DNA of 17,010 nucleotides, taken from positions 1-17,010 of the forward strand of contig CAYIOA010000013.1 of assembly GCA_964364885.1 (NCBI GenBank). The letters are read 5' to 3'. The notes below the pieces were generated by a model. That model was not told the origin of the DNA, did no database searches, and worked only from the letters and a program-made list of their open reading frames with translations. The stretch is from UBA73 sp964364885 (GTDB lineage: Archaea; Nanobdellota; Nanobdellia; Pacearchaeales; GW2011-AR1). The position numbers and the translations under genes are program-made. Positions within the stretch are counted from its first letter, which is position 1, and each line of letters begins with the position of its first letter. Shown here piece by piece: positions 1 to 7,343 of this stretch.

Positions 1-3000
1 CAAAAGTCCTGTTTAATGTTAAATTCCTGTTGTTATAGCTGTCATTCACAAAGAAATTAACAGTATAATTCCCATTCGCGATTGAGGTATTTGTCGCCCA
101 GAATTCACTATCAGTTGTATTTGCGTTCATTGATACGTTATTCTTTCCCCAGTCTAATGAATATGTCGCACTAACATTCTCGCTCACAGTTATGTTGAAT
201 ATTACTGGATTATTAGTCGATATTGCAGTTGTATAGTTCTTTCCTTCTGGAGTTGGATTAGTTATTGTTATCAAGGACGGAGAACTTCTATCTATGGAGA
301 AAGTAATATTCTCCGTGTAGTTTCTATTTCCAAGTGTGTCGTTCGCGTACACGCTGAATACGTAAGCTCCGTCTGCAATACTATCGTTAGTTGTATTTGT
401 GTAATAATTATTTCCTAATGTTTCAGTTGTCATATTTTTCAAGCCATTGCTCAAACTGAATAGAACTGTGCCAGCTACTTCATTCAATGAGACATTAAAC
501 AACAAAGGAATATTTGCATTGCCATATGTTTTATTTAACGGAAAAATAATTGTGACATTAGGAGCAGCTATCTCTGGAAAAATGTGTGATGAATTAAACG
601 TGACTGTTCCTGCACTGCCTCCTGTCGGGGCTGTGCCACAAACGCTCGCGCCAGCGCTACCAGGCTCAACATTTGCTATCATAGACGCATTATATCCAGT
701 TTCATTGACAATTAGAATCCTTCCTCCGCCTCCACCTCCGCCTCCACACTGGTCGCTTGTTCCAGTAGCAGAGCCTCCATTGCCTCCAACAGCATTCAAC
801 ACCGAATTGCTTATATCAATATATCTTGCTTTTAGAATAATGTGCCCTCCACTCCCTCCTCCGCTTCCACCTTCATCTCCGCCAGAACCTCCAACTCCGT
901 CGCTTCCGTTTACATTTATTTTTCCCTTGATGTCAATTATTCCACTGCCTGCATTTATTTTTATTCCTCCTGCTCCTGCTCCCCCTCTTCTAGCAGTATC
1001 TCCTGCTCCACCTCCGCCGCCTGAACCAACTACAAGAGTTTCATTACCACCACCGCCGTAACTTGCATTACCCCCAACACCTCCCTTATTTGTTCCGGTA
1101 GTGCTGCTATTTCCTCCAGTTCCTCCTATCCCGCCAAAGGCTCCTCCACCGCCGCCACTAGAAGCAGTCGTAGCAGTTTTATTTCCTCCGCCTCCGCCTC
1201 GGAGATTAGCATTTCGCGACATACTCCCTGCAGTTCTTGTCGGTCCGTCTGTTCCTTGTGCTGCCTTACACGCACTAGTGCTACAGCCAGGGCCACCAAT
1301 AGCCCCTGCTTCGCTTCCGTTAATATAACCGCCTGGCGCGACAGTGAAGTTTCCATTATTTCCGAGAGTAATGTTTATCCATCCGAATGTTGCGGTGCTG
1401 TTTTTTGAGCAGATAGTTAAATTTCCACCATTCATAATGTAAATATCAGTATAGTTTGCAACTTCTCCGCATAAAACAGTATTTCCGTCAATAGTAAGCG
1501 TGACAGGGTCAATGATATGATTTATTTCGATATCTCCGTTGATTATTTTAAGGTCGAAAGTATCTTGGGAGTCTTGCAAGCCTGCCCCGCTGCTTCCGTC
1601 TAGGAAAATTGTGTTATATTTGTTTGAATTTATTTCTACGAATTCGGCAATAAGCTCTGTTTTGTTAGATTCGTACACTTCTATTTTTGGGTTGCCGTTT
1701 ACAACTCTAGGATAGAGAGTAATATCTCTATTTTTTGTCAGATTTTTTTCGAAAGTAACTCTTATGTAATGCTCGCCCGGTATGGTCTCGCTCCAGATGT
1801 TGTCAAGAGATTTTACTTCATTGTATATGTCAGTTAAAAATTCTTTATTTTGGTCGAGGTGCTCTGCTTTTGTTATTAAAATAACGTCGAATGTCTGGTT
1901 TGACAAATGAGGAACAACCCATTCAACGTAGTCTAATTTTCCGTTGTTATCAAGGTCTGATGATGAAAAATTAATGAACTGCGCCTGCTCATGCCAATAA
2001 ATCTTTATTTTGTTTTCATCTCCAATTTTGAAAATTTCAGGAATTTCGGAGAAGGCGAGAATATCGGTGTAATTCTCTTCATCTGGGGAGGAGACAACAA
2101 TTCTTTTTCCTCTTGGAATATTTTCTTCAAGCGATGCAGGTCCTTGAGTGTAATATTCGAGGGCTATTTTAGTTTCTTGTGTTCTTAGAGCGATATTTCC
2201 TATATCAATTATTCTGCTTTCGTTTGTTTCGGTTATTTCTTCTTTCAGCTCTGATTCTTGGATGACATTTCCAGTAATTGTAATGCCTTTAAACCATCTT
2301 AAGAGCTTGGTTAAAATTCCTTCGCTTGAGTTTATGTCATAAGCCACATTTCCTGTAATGACTCCTGAAACTAAATCTTCTTTGTCAGCGCTTTCGATAA
2401 GAGATTCATATTCCTCCAATTCAAGCAAAGCTTCCTGAATTTCTGCTCCTGTCTTAATTGAAATATTCTCGGATGTTTTTGGAAGCTCTAAAGTTAAAGC
2501 TTCTATATCGGTTATGTTTTCTGCTTCAACAATCTTGAGCCATTTTTGAGGTCTGTTGATTACAGACTTATACTGGAGTGTTGATATATTCGCAGAAGCA
2601 TTCCTTATTTGCTTTGTTTCCAGCAGATATTCCTCTATTGTAATATTAAAGTAGTTGCTTTCCGTAGCTCCATGCTGGTTTGCTCCTATAATCTTGGCTG
2701 TTTTTATTCCTACAAAATCTTTTTCTGGAATGAGCTTGATTGTATGATCGTATATAGTGGTTGAGATGTTTGGTGTTTGGAGCAGATAAAACTGCTCTGC
2801 GTTTGAGAAGTATTCTTCTAATTTTATTTCTACATAGGAATTTTTCTGGATTGTTGTTTCTGGAATTGGCTTTAATAATATAGGGGCAGTTACTAAATCT
2901 GAGACAGAGATATTGAAGAGATTGCTTTCTACACTTCCGAATTTGTTTTCTGCAATGATTTTTACTGTTTCTGTTCCTATGAATTCCTTGTCCGGCTGGA

Positions 3001-4261
3001 TTCTAATTGTGCTGTCTGAAAAGGAAGTTGAAATATTCTCAACTTGCTGCATGTAATACTGCTCTGCCTGCGAGAAATAATTTGTTAATTCTATATCAAG
3101 ATATTTATTTTTTTCTATTTCTATATCAGGGATATTTTCTATCAGCTTAGGAGGGCTTGTTATTTCTTCTTTTTCTGTTTCATTTTTTTGCTCTGCGTCA
3201 GCTTTGTTTGTTTCTTCTTCTTTTTCCTCCTTTATCTCTTTAGATTCTTCCTTTGTTTTTTCTTCTGGAGGGCTTGTTAAATTAGCTTCTCCCTTTTCTT
3301 CTTTAACTTCCTCTTTTAATATCTCGTATTTTATTTTTGTCAGCTTAATTTTTGAATTTGAAACCTCTATTCTTAGATTATATGATGACTTAGTCAAGTT
3401 CATGCTTTCTAGATTACAGGTTTCTTCACATACACCTGAGAATTTTATTATAGACTCTTTTGTTTCTTTATTTTCAATTTCTTCTTTTTCTGTTTGATTT
3501 TTCTGGTTTTCTTGAATTCCTTTGCCTTCATTATTTTCTTCTTCTTGAGGAATTTGTTCTTCTGCTGTTTCTTCTATATTTTCTTTCGATTCTTCTGTTT
3601 TTTGCGGCTCTTCTTTTTTTTCAGTTGCAGATTGAGGGCTGGAATTTTCTTCTGCTTCTTCTATTGAGTTTCCTGTTATTGAAGGAGTGTTTGGCTTTTC
3701 CAGTTTTGAGCTGTCTAAGACTAGAAGATTATCCAGATACACTTTAACTGCTCCGCTCCCTTCTATTTCGCCGGACAGCTTTATTGAGTTAAGAACTCCT
3801 GAATGCTCTGGATGCCAGTCGTAACTTGAACTGGAATCAAAATCTAAGTTTATTTCCTGCTCATAGGTTTCTTTTATTGTTTCTACTGTCAGGCCTGTTA
3901 TACTGGATTTTGAGGTATAAAATGCAGTTGATAAAATAATTAAAATTAAAGCTGGCAGGATAAAAATTAGTCCTATTTTTTTTATTTTTTCTTTGGTTAT
4001 TTCTCTCTGCTCTTTTTTTAGAATATCTTTTTTAGAGGCGATGTATGAATCATAGTAATCTGACCATTGCTGTGGTGTTTTTTCTCCGAAGGATTTTCTT
4101 ATTTCGCTGGAGTAGTCGTTGTAATTAATCTCTCCTATGCTGTATCTTGCAGCTAGTTTTTGCACTTTATTTATTGCTTCTTTCTTGTATTTTTCAGCCA
4201 GACTTATCTGCTTGGCTGTTTTTTCTTTGCTCGTTTCCAAATCTTTTATTTTCTTCAGCAT
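1..4261 (-). CDS. Giant membrane-anchored, glycine-rich surface protein (3' end off window)
   Basis: I followed this minus-strand frame codon by codon from ATG 4261 to the window edge and found no stop, so at least 1420 residues are encoded and the C-terminus is missing. A TAA lies in frame just upstream of the start. Visible order: a charged cytoplasmic segment (1-95), one transmembrane helix (about 96-115), Glu/Lys/Gln-rich linkers (about 195-268 and 311-366), and two tandem cadherin-like repeats of about 87 residues (367-453 and 454-543) that share EYF/NYFS, EQ-Y, IxP-K-F-G and ESN-FNI. A perfect EF-hand-type loop (D769, D771, N773, G774, D777, E780) follows, in a segment I recall as common in DPANN surface proteins. 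Then come a Gly-rich domain (about 971-1221, runs up to seven glycines) and Ig-like domains to the edge. Many N-x-S/T sequons fit an exported, N-glycosylated protein. Surface adhesion or an S-layer-associated role is inference. Confidence 0.85.
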   Translation of the reverse strand, partial: MLKKIKDLETSKEKTAKQISLAEKYKKEAINKVQKLAARYSIGEINYNDYSSEIRKSFGEKTPQQWSDYYDSYIASKKDILKKEQREITKEKIKKIGLIFILPALILIILSTAFYTSKSSITGLTVETIKETYEQEINLDFDSSSSYDWHPEHSGVLNSIKLSGEIEGSGAVKVYLDNLLVLDSSKLEKPNTPSITGNSIEEAEENSSPQSATEKKEEPQKTEESKENIEETAEEQIPQEEENNEGKGIQENQKNQTEKEEIENKETKESIIKFSGVCEETCNLESMNLTKSSYNLRIEVSNSKIKLTKIKYEILKEEVKEEKGEANLTSPPEEKTKEESKEIKEEKEEETNKADAEQKNETEKEEITSPPKLIENIPDIEIEKNKYLDIELTNYFSQAEQYYMQQVENISTSFSDSTIRIQPDKEFIGTETVKIIAENKFGSVESNLFNISVSDLVTAPILLKPIPETTIQKNSYVEIKLEEYFSNAEQFYLLQTPNISTTIYDHTIKLIPEKDFVGIKTAKIIGANQHGATESNYFNITIEEYLLETKQIRNASANISTLQYKSVINRPQKWLKIVEAENITDIEALTLELPKTSENISIKTGAEIQEALLELEEYESLIESADKEDLVSGVITGNVAYDINSSEGILTKLLRWFKGITITGNVIQESELKEEITETNESRIIDIGNIALRTQETKIALEYYTQGPASLEENIPRGKRIVVSSPDEENYTDILAFSEIPEIFKIGDENKIKIYWHEQAQFINFSSSDLDNNGKLDYVEWVVPHLSNQTFDVILITKAEHLDQNKEFLTDIYNEVKSLDNIWSETIPGEHYIRVTFEKNLTKNRDITLYPRVVNGNPKIEVYESNKTELIAEFVEINSNKYNTIFLDGSSGAGLQDSQDTFDLKIINGDIEINHIIDPVTLTIDGNTVLCGEVANYTDIYIMNGGNLTICSKNSTATFGWINITLGNNGNFTVAPGGYINGSEAGAIGGPGCSTSACKAAQGTDGPTRTAGSMSRNANLRGGGGGNKTATTASSGGGGGAFGGIGGTGGNSSTTGTNKGGVGGNASYGGGGNETLVVGSGGGGGAGDTARRGGAGAGGIKINAGSGIIDIKGKINVNGSDGVGGSGGDEGGSGGGSGGHIILKARYIDISNSVLNAVGGNGGSATGTSDQCGGGGGGGGRILIVNETGYNASMIANVEPGSAGASVCGTAPTGGSAGTVTFNSSHIFPEIAAPNVTIIFPLNKTYGNANIPLLFNVSLNEVAGTVLFSLSNGLKNMTTETLGNNYYTNTTNDSIADGAYVFSVYANDTLGNRNYTENITFSIDRSSPSLITITNPTPEGKNYTTAISTNNPVIFNITVSENVSATYSLDWGKNNVSMNANTTDSEFWATNTSIANGNYTVNFFVNDSYNNRNLTLNRTF

Positions 4262-4427
4262 ATTATGAAAAAATTAAGAGCAGATTTGCCTCAGAGGAAT
4301 TGAGATTCCTTAGGGTGTGCAGAGACAACCTGCTCTTAAGAATACGAAATTTGGCTCTCAGAATTGCAATTAAATTATGATTTATAATTACCATTATTTT
4401 TCCTCTTTTTACACACCCTAAGTTATA
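4262..4427 (-). promoter_or_regulatory. Structured leader of the surface-protein gene (attenuator/pseudoknot candidate)
   Basis: Between the inferred transcription start (near 4427) and ATG 4261 lie two long perfect inverted repeats. Pair A is CTTAGGGTGTG (4422-4412 on the minus strand) with its complement at 4319-4309, 11 bp. Pair B is TTAAGAGCAG (4339-4330) with its complement at 4283-4274, 10 bp. In transcript order they run A5', B5', A3', B3', so they cross: the stems either form an H-type pseudoknot or exclude one another. A further hairpin (6-bp arms 4310-4305 and 4300-4295, CTCA loop) overlaps A3' by two bases. Stem B is followed at once by six U (4273-4268) and then the start codon, as in an intrinsic terminator or attenuator. 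No Shine-Dalgarno site is visible. It could instead be a separate small RNA that ends at the U-tract. Confidence 0.45.
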
Positions 4428-4495
4428 CTTAATATGTATGAAATTTTCCTTATAAACCTTACTATTTATGGTAATATAATACTTAATTTGTATGA
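4423..4495. repeat. Two operator-like direct repeats (ATAC-N7-GTAT) flanking the TATA box
   Basis: TTATACTTAATATGTATGA (4423-4441) and TAATACTTAATTTGTATGA (4477-4495) match at 17 of 19 positions, with starts 54 bp apart (about five helical turns). Each holds the dyad ATAC-N7-GTAT. One copy sits at the predicted transcription start of the minus-strand surface gene and the other just upstream of its TATA box, the arrangement expected for a repressor that loops or binds cooperatively. No regulator gene for it is recognisable in the window. Confidence 0.45.
4449..4456 (-). promoter_or_regulatory. TATA box for the surface-protein gene
   Basis: On the minus strand the sequence reads AGTAAGGTTTATAAGGAAAA. 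TTTATAAG with preceding purines is a good archaeal TATA/BRE match and would place transcription start around 4425-4430, just before the inverted-repeat leader. Confidence 0.5.
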
Positions 4496-4563
4496 TAAGA
4501 GAAAGGTGTCAATTTTTTGGAAAAATGTTTGCGCAATTCATCTCTCAGCTAAAGCAAAGAGGT

Positions 4564-4579
4564 TCTTGTGATTGACTAA
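4564..4579 (+). repeat. 16-bp direct repeat, left copy, flanking the MNT-HEPN module
   Basis: TCTTGTGATTGACTAA is repeated exactly at 5966-5981. Just left of each copy is a small dyad (AAGA-GGT-TCTT here). The pair brackets the toxin-antitoxin genes and could be attachment or target-site repeats. Confidence 0.6.
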
Positions 4580-4595
4580 TTCTTAAACCACAACA

Positions 4596-4605
4596 TATAT
4601 AAATA
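4596..4605 (+). promoter_or_regulatory. TATA box of the MNT-HEPN operon
   Basis: ACATATATAAATAC contains a clear archaeal TATA box about 44-53 nt before ATG 4649, predicting transcription start near 4625, inside the palindromic operator at 4607-4639. Unlike most genes here this one would have a short leader (about 20 nt). Confidence 0.55.
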
Positions 4606-4606
4606 C

Positions 4607-4639
4607 TGAAATATCAATAATATTATTGAAATATCGATA
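4607..4639. promoter_or_regulatory. Palindromic operator of the toxin-antitoxin operon
   Basis: A perfect 16-bp palindrome TCAATAATATTATTGA (4614-4629) is overlaid by two direct repeats, TGAAATATCAATA (4607-4619) and TGAAATATCGATA (4627-4639), exactly 20 bp (two helical turns) apart. It covers the predicted transcription start, so binding there should block transcription. The N-terminal winged helix of the first gene product is the obvious candidate ligand (autoregulation, inferred). Confidence 0.5.
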
Positions 4640-4648
4640 GTAAAGAAG

Positions 4649-5305
4649 ATGGTAAAAATTAAAAGAAAACAAGAAGAAGGTTTTCGTGCAATTTTTGGAG
4701 AATTGGAAATATCCCATTTAGAAGGAACTATAATTTCTGCATTTTTTCCAGAAGCTGAGGAAATGACAATTAAAGAGATTCAAGAAAGAGTAGATTATTC
4801 TTATGAGCGAGTTAATTCTGCATTAAAATCTTTAACTGAAAAAAAGATTGTTGTTGAAAATCAAAAAGGAAAAACTCTTATTTACTTCCTTGATGTAGAT
4901 ACCCCATACTCTTATAGTTTGGGCTTTAACAGATATATGCTTCAAAGAGAAGTTGATTTTATTAGAAAACATAGAACTATCTATAAATCAATTCAGGAAG
5001 TTGAAAATCATCCTTTTTCATTGGGCGTAATATTGTTTGGAAGTTATTCAAAAGGAACAGAAACTGAGCAAAGCGATGTTGATCTAATGATCACGTGCTT
5101 TCCTAGTAAAGAAAAAGAAGTAGAGAGCTTTATCGGATCATTAAAACACAAATACGGGCTTAATTTTTCTCCCATAGTTCTATCAATGCAGGAATTCCCA
5201 AACATAAAGAAAGATAATCCAGAACTCTGGCACGATTTAAAGATGTATTCAATAGTATTCAAGGGAGACGATAATTTTTATTACTGGGTGTATAAAGATG
5301 GCTAA
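4649..5305 (+). CDS. HTH-fused minimal nucleotidyltransferase (MntA-like antitoxin)
   Basis: 218 residues. Residues about 15-82 have the pattern of a winged HTH (an MTIKEIQERVDYSYERVNSALKSL-type helix pair followed by a KGKTLIYFL wing). Residues 125-150 carry the polymerase-beta nucleotidyltransferase signature GSYSKG (131-136) with the acidic pair D143 and D145. In MNT-HEPN systems this protein neutralises its HEPN partner by adding AMP to a tyrosine near the HEPN active site. The next gene overlaps by 8 nt and encodes the HEPN protein, so the pair is translationally coupled. The third catalytic acid usual in active MNTs is not evident: the corresponding strand, around 172-180, reads NFSPIVLSM. 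The protein may therefore act mainly by binding, or use a residue I cannot place. The HTH suggests it also represses its own promoter. Confidence 0.85.
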   Translation: MVKIKRKQEEGFRAIFGELEISHLEGTIISAFFPEAEEMTIKEIQERVDYSYERVNSALKSLTEKKIVVENQKGKTLIYFLDVDTPYSYSLGFNRYMLQREVDFIRKHRTIYKSIQEVENHPFSLGVILFGSYSKGTETEQSDVDLMITCFPSKEKEVESFIGSLKHKYGLNFSPIVLSMQEFPNIKKDNPELWHDLKMYSIVFKGDDNFYYWVYKDG

Positions 5306-5813
5306 TAATGTAAAGAGATTGATCGAACAGGGATTTATTGCAAGAGACAGCTCTGTAAAAAATCTTGCAACTAAATATTTACAAAAGGCTAGAAATAACA
5401 TTATAACCATGAGTATTCTCTCAAATGTTAATGAAAATAAAAAAGCAAGAGAGTTGCTTAAAATTCCTTCAGAATATAACAGCGATGAATGGGTCGTCAT
5501 TTGCGGATATTACGCAATGTATTCTTCAGCATTGGCTTTAATTGCTAAACTTGGATTTAGAAGCAAGAATCATATTGCAACGATAACAATTCTTGAAGAA
5601 TCGTTTATCCTCAAGAAAATACTGGCAAAGGAAGATGTTACTTCGCTGAAAAATGCAATACTACAAAAAGAAGAGATAGAAAAACTCTCTGAAGCAAGAC
5701 ACAAAAGAGAAATTGCACAATATAGTGTAACGAAACAAACAACAAAAGAAATTGTTGAGAGCATAAAGAAAGACGCCTATCAATTCATAAACAAAGTTGA
5801 ATCGATCATATAA
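5298..5813 (+). CDS. HEPN-domain protein (HepT-like toxin, putative RNase)
   Basis: 171 residues, mostly helical. It starts at ATG 5298 inside the end of the nucleotidyltransferase gene (8-nt overlap). HEPN toxins are homodimeric RNases whose active site is usually Rx4-6H, with a nearby Tyr that the MNT partner modifies. Here the C-terminal helix carries EARHKREIAQYSV: R134, H135, R137 and Y142. The Arg/Tyr framework is present, but the spacing R-H-x-R-x4-Y is not the textbook Rx4-6H, so catalysis is uncertain and it may belong to a divergent HEPN branch. Identification rests on pairing with the MNT gene, size, helical pattern and this motif. A role as a tRNA-targeting toxin or phage-defence effector is inferred from the family. 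Confidence 0.75.
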   Translation: MANNVKRLIEQGFIARDSSVKNLATKYLQKARNNIITMSILSNVNENKKARELLKIPSEYNSDEWVVICGYYAMYSSALALIAKLGFRSKNHIATITILEESFILKKILAKEDVTSLKNAILQKEEIEKLSEARHKREIAQYSVTKQTTKEIVESIKKDAYQFINKVESII

Positions 5814-5814
5814 G

Positions 5815-5919
5815 ATGCTATATAATATAATAACTGAAGACCATATCGAACAAGAAACTCTAAAGACTCTGGATAATGAAGTTATTCTGTTATTTATGCT
5901 CCAACTTTGCTCCAGCTAG
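5815..5919 (+). CDS. Possible small ORF after the HEPN gene (34 aa)
   Basis: ATG 5815 begins one base after the HEPN stop (TAA 5811-5813) and the frame runs 34 codons to TAG 5917, inside the repeat-bracketed cassette. The product starts MLYNIITEDHIEQETLK and ends in a short hydrophobic stretch. No family is recognised and no Shine-Dalgarno site is seen. It may be chance or the remnant of a longer gene. The rest of 5920-5985 holds only the right-hand direct repeat and a TTTATAT motif with no gene behind it. Confidence 0.2.
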   Translation: MLYNIITEDHIEQETLKTLDNEVILLFMLQLCSS

Positions 5920-5965
5920 GTTTATATCCTATTTTACCTCCTAAAAATTTAATTAGAACAAGACC

Positions 5966-5981
5966 TCTTGTGATTGACTAA
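5966..5981 (+). repeat. 16-bp direct repeat, right copy, flanking the MNT-HEPN module
   Basis: This is an exact copy of TCTTGTGATTGACTAA at 4564-4579. It is preceded by ACAAGACC, so that ACAAGA-CC-TCTTGT forms a dyad (5958-5971). It lies 4 bp beyond the stop of the UDP-sugar dehydrogenase gene. The distance between copies is 1402 bp. Confidence 0.6.
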
Positions 5982-5985
5982 GATA

Positions 5986-7305
5986 CTAGTTATATCCGTG
6001 TCCAATTCTAAAGTAATGAACTCCTTTCGGGATTTCATCATAGTTTATGTTTCCCCAAGCGTCAATTATAAAAACCGGGTTTTTTGTTTTTTCCAGGAGA
6101 TGCTCAAACTCGAGATTCATAATCTTTGGATGATTTGTTAAAAATAGTATGATGTTCGCGTTTTCTATTGCTTCTGAAATGCTATTTGACAACTGGTAAT
6201 CTCTGAATTTCTTTACCAGAGGATCAAATAATTTTATAGAATCTAAGCGGATATTATCTTTTTCCAATATGTCCAATATTTTCATTGCAGGAGAGCCCCT
6301 TAGGTCATCTGTTTCAGGGAAACCTTTGAAAGCGAGTCCTATTATTGACAGATTGATTTTTTCCAGGTTGTTTTTTAGTATGTGGTGTTTTATCATCTCT
6401 GCTATTCTTGATGTGGATAGTTTATTTTGAATTATAGAGCCGTCGGTTACAGGAGTTTTTACTTTGTGCTTGATTGCAGAGTGCCTGAAAATAATCGGGT
6501 CTTTAGACAAGCAAGGACCGTCTGCACCAAGACCTGGATTGAAAATTTTTGTTCTTGGATATGAGTCGTTTACTGTAGAGACAACTTCAGAGCTACGTAT
6601 ACCTATTTTTTCGCATAACTCTGCTAATTCGTTTGCAAATGCAATGTTATTTGACCTGTATAAATTGTCTACGAGCTTGCACATTTCTGCTACTTTTGGG
6701 GAAGAGACTATATTTGTTCTGCTTCCCAGCTTCTTTAATATCTTTTGAGCATGAAGAGAGCTTTCTTTATTTATTCCTCCGATTATTTTCGGTAGGTTGT
6801 ATATTTCGTGCAAGGCAAGACCTTCAATTGTTCTTTCAGGGCAGAATACGAGATGAAAATCCTCTCCTGCTTTCATACCTGAGATTTCTTCTAACTTCGG
6901 AGCAACTCTTTCTTCAGTAGTGCCAACAACTACTGTTGATTTTAATATGATTAAATCATCTTTTTTCAGGCCTTTACCAATTTCTTTGATGCATGAATCT
7001 ATCTGCGTATAATCCGGCTCGTCGTTTTCATCCAGAGGAGTTCCAACTGTTAGAAATATAACATCTGAATTTTTTAAGGCGTATGCGCTGTCTGTTGTAT
7101 ACTCTATTTTCTCCTTATTTTTTTCAAGTATTTCTTTAATGCCCGGCTCGTAAAACGGAACTTCGCCTTTTTTTAGTATCTCTATTCTTTCTTTATTTAC
7201 GTCTACACCAATAACTTTGTATCCTACATGAGCAAGCGCTGCTGTAAAAGGGAGGCCAACGTAGCCAAGACCGAAAACAGCGATTTTATGCTTTAAGTCT
7301 ACCAT
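5986..7305 (-). CDS. UDP-sugar 6-dehydrogenase (UDP-GlcNAc/ManNAc dehydrogenase type)
   Basis: 439 residues, the full length of the UDP-glucose/GDP-mannose dehydrogenase family, which oxidises C6 of a nucleotide sugar to a uronate with two NAD+. Visible: Rossmann GxGYVG (12-17), TVGTP (86-90), STVVVGTT (123-130), CPERTIEG (155-162), the catalytic-base Lys in AEMCKLVDN (K210, N214), the active-site cysteine in GADGPCLSKDP (C265), GLAFKG (323-328) and LRGSP (335-339). The PERxIEG form is typical of the WecC/WbpA branch acting on UDP-N-acetylhexosamines rather than on UDP-glucose, though substrate cannot be fixed by eye. It is probably transcribed from its own promoter (CATAAAAAC, 7324-7332) with the 19-bp element upstream. 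It is the last gene of a minus-strand run of sugar-nucleotide enzymes. The product would supply uronic residues for surface glycans. Confidence 0.92.
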   Translation of the reverse strand: MVDLKHKIAVFGLGYVGLPFTAALAHVGYKVIGVDVNKERIEILKKGEVPFYEPGIKEILEKNKEKIEYTTDSAYALKNSDVIFLTVGTPLDENDEPDYTQIDSCIKEIGKGLKKDDLIILKSTVVVGTTEERVAPKLEEISGMKAGEDFHLVFCPERTIEGLALHEIYNLPKIIGGINKESSLHAQKILKKLGSRTNIVSSPKVAEMCKLVDNLYRSNNIAFANELAELCEKIGIRSSEVVSTVNDSYPRTKIFNPGLGADGPCLSKDPIIFRHSAIKHKVKTPVTDGSIIQNKLSTSRIAEMIKHHILKNNLEKINLSIIGLAFKGFPETDDLRGSPAMKILDILEKDNIRLDSIKLFDPLVKKFRDYQLSNSISEAIENANIILFLTNHPKIMNLEFEHLLEKTKNPVFIIDAWGNINYDEIPKGVHYFRIGHGYN

Positions 7306-7323
7306 ATCTTTTTCAGATTTATT

Positions 7324-7332
7324 GTTTTTATG
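7324..7332 (-). promoter_or_regulatory. TATA-like box of the UDP-sugar dehydrogenase gene
   Basis: CATAAAAAC on the minus strand lies 19-27 nt before ATG 7305, directly downstream of the 19-bp element. It fits a nearly leaderless transcript but is a weak match. Confidence 0.35.
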
Positions 7333-7343
7333 ATTTGCAGGTT

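Noticed and set aside
447..1328. Proline-rich plus-strand frames (447-1061 and 1101-1328) that look like extracellular proline-rich proteins
   Set aside because: They are the antisense of the glycine-rich domain: GGN codons read backwards give Pro/Ser/Ala. The minus frame is open over the whole 4.2 kb and has coherent domains.
3204..3747. Plus-strand frames rich in Phe/Leu/Ser that resemble membrane proteins
   Set aside because: They are antisense to the Glu/Lys-rich linkers of the surface protein; low-complexity GAA/AAA codons create TTC/TTT runs.
4309..4422. A MITE-like element with 11-bp terminal inverted repeats
   Set aside because: No target-site duplication is seen outside the repeats, and the second crossing repeat and the promoter position are better explained by a structured leader.
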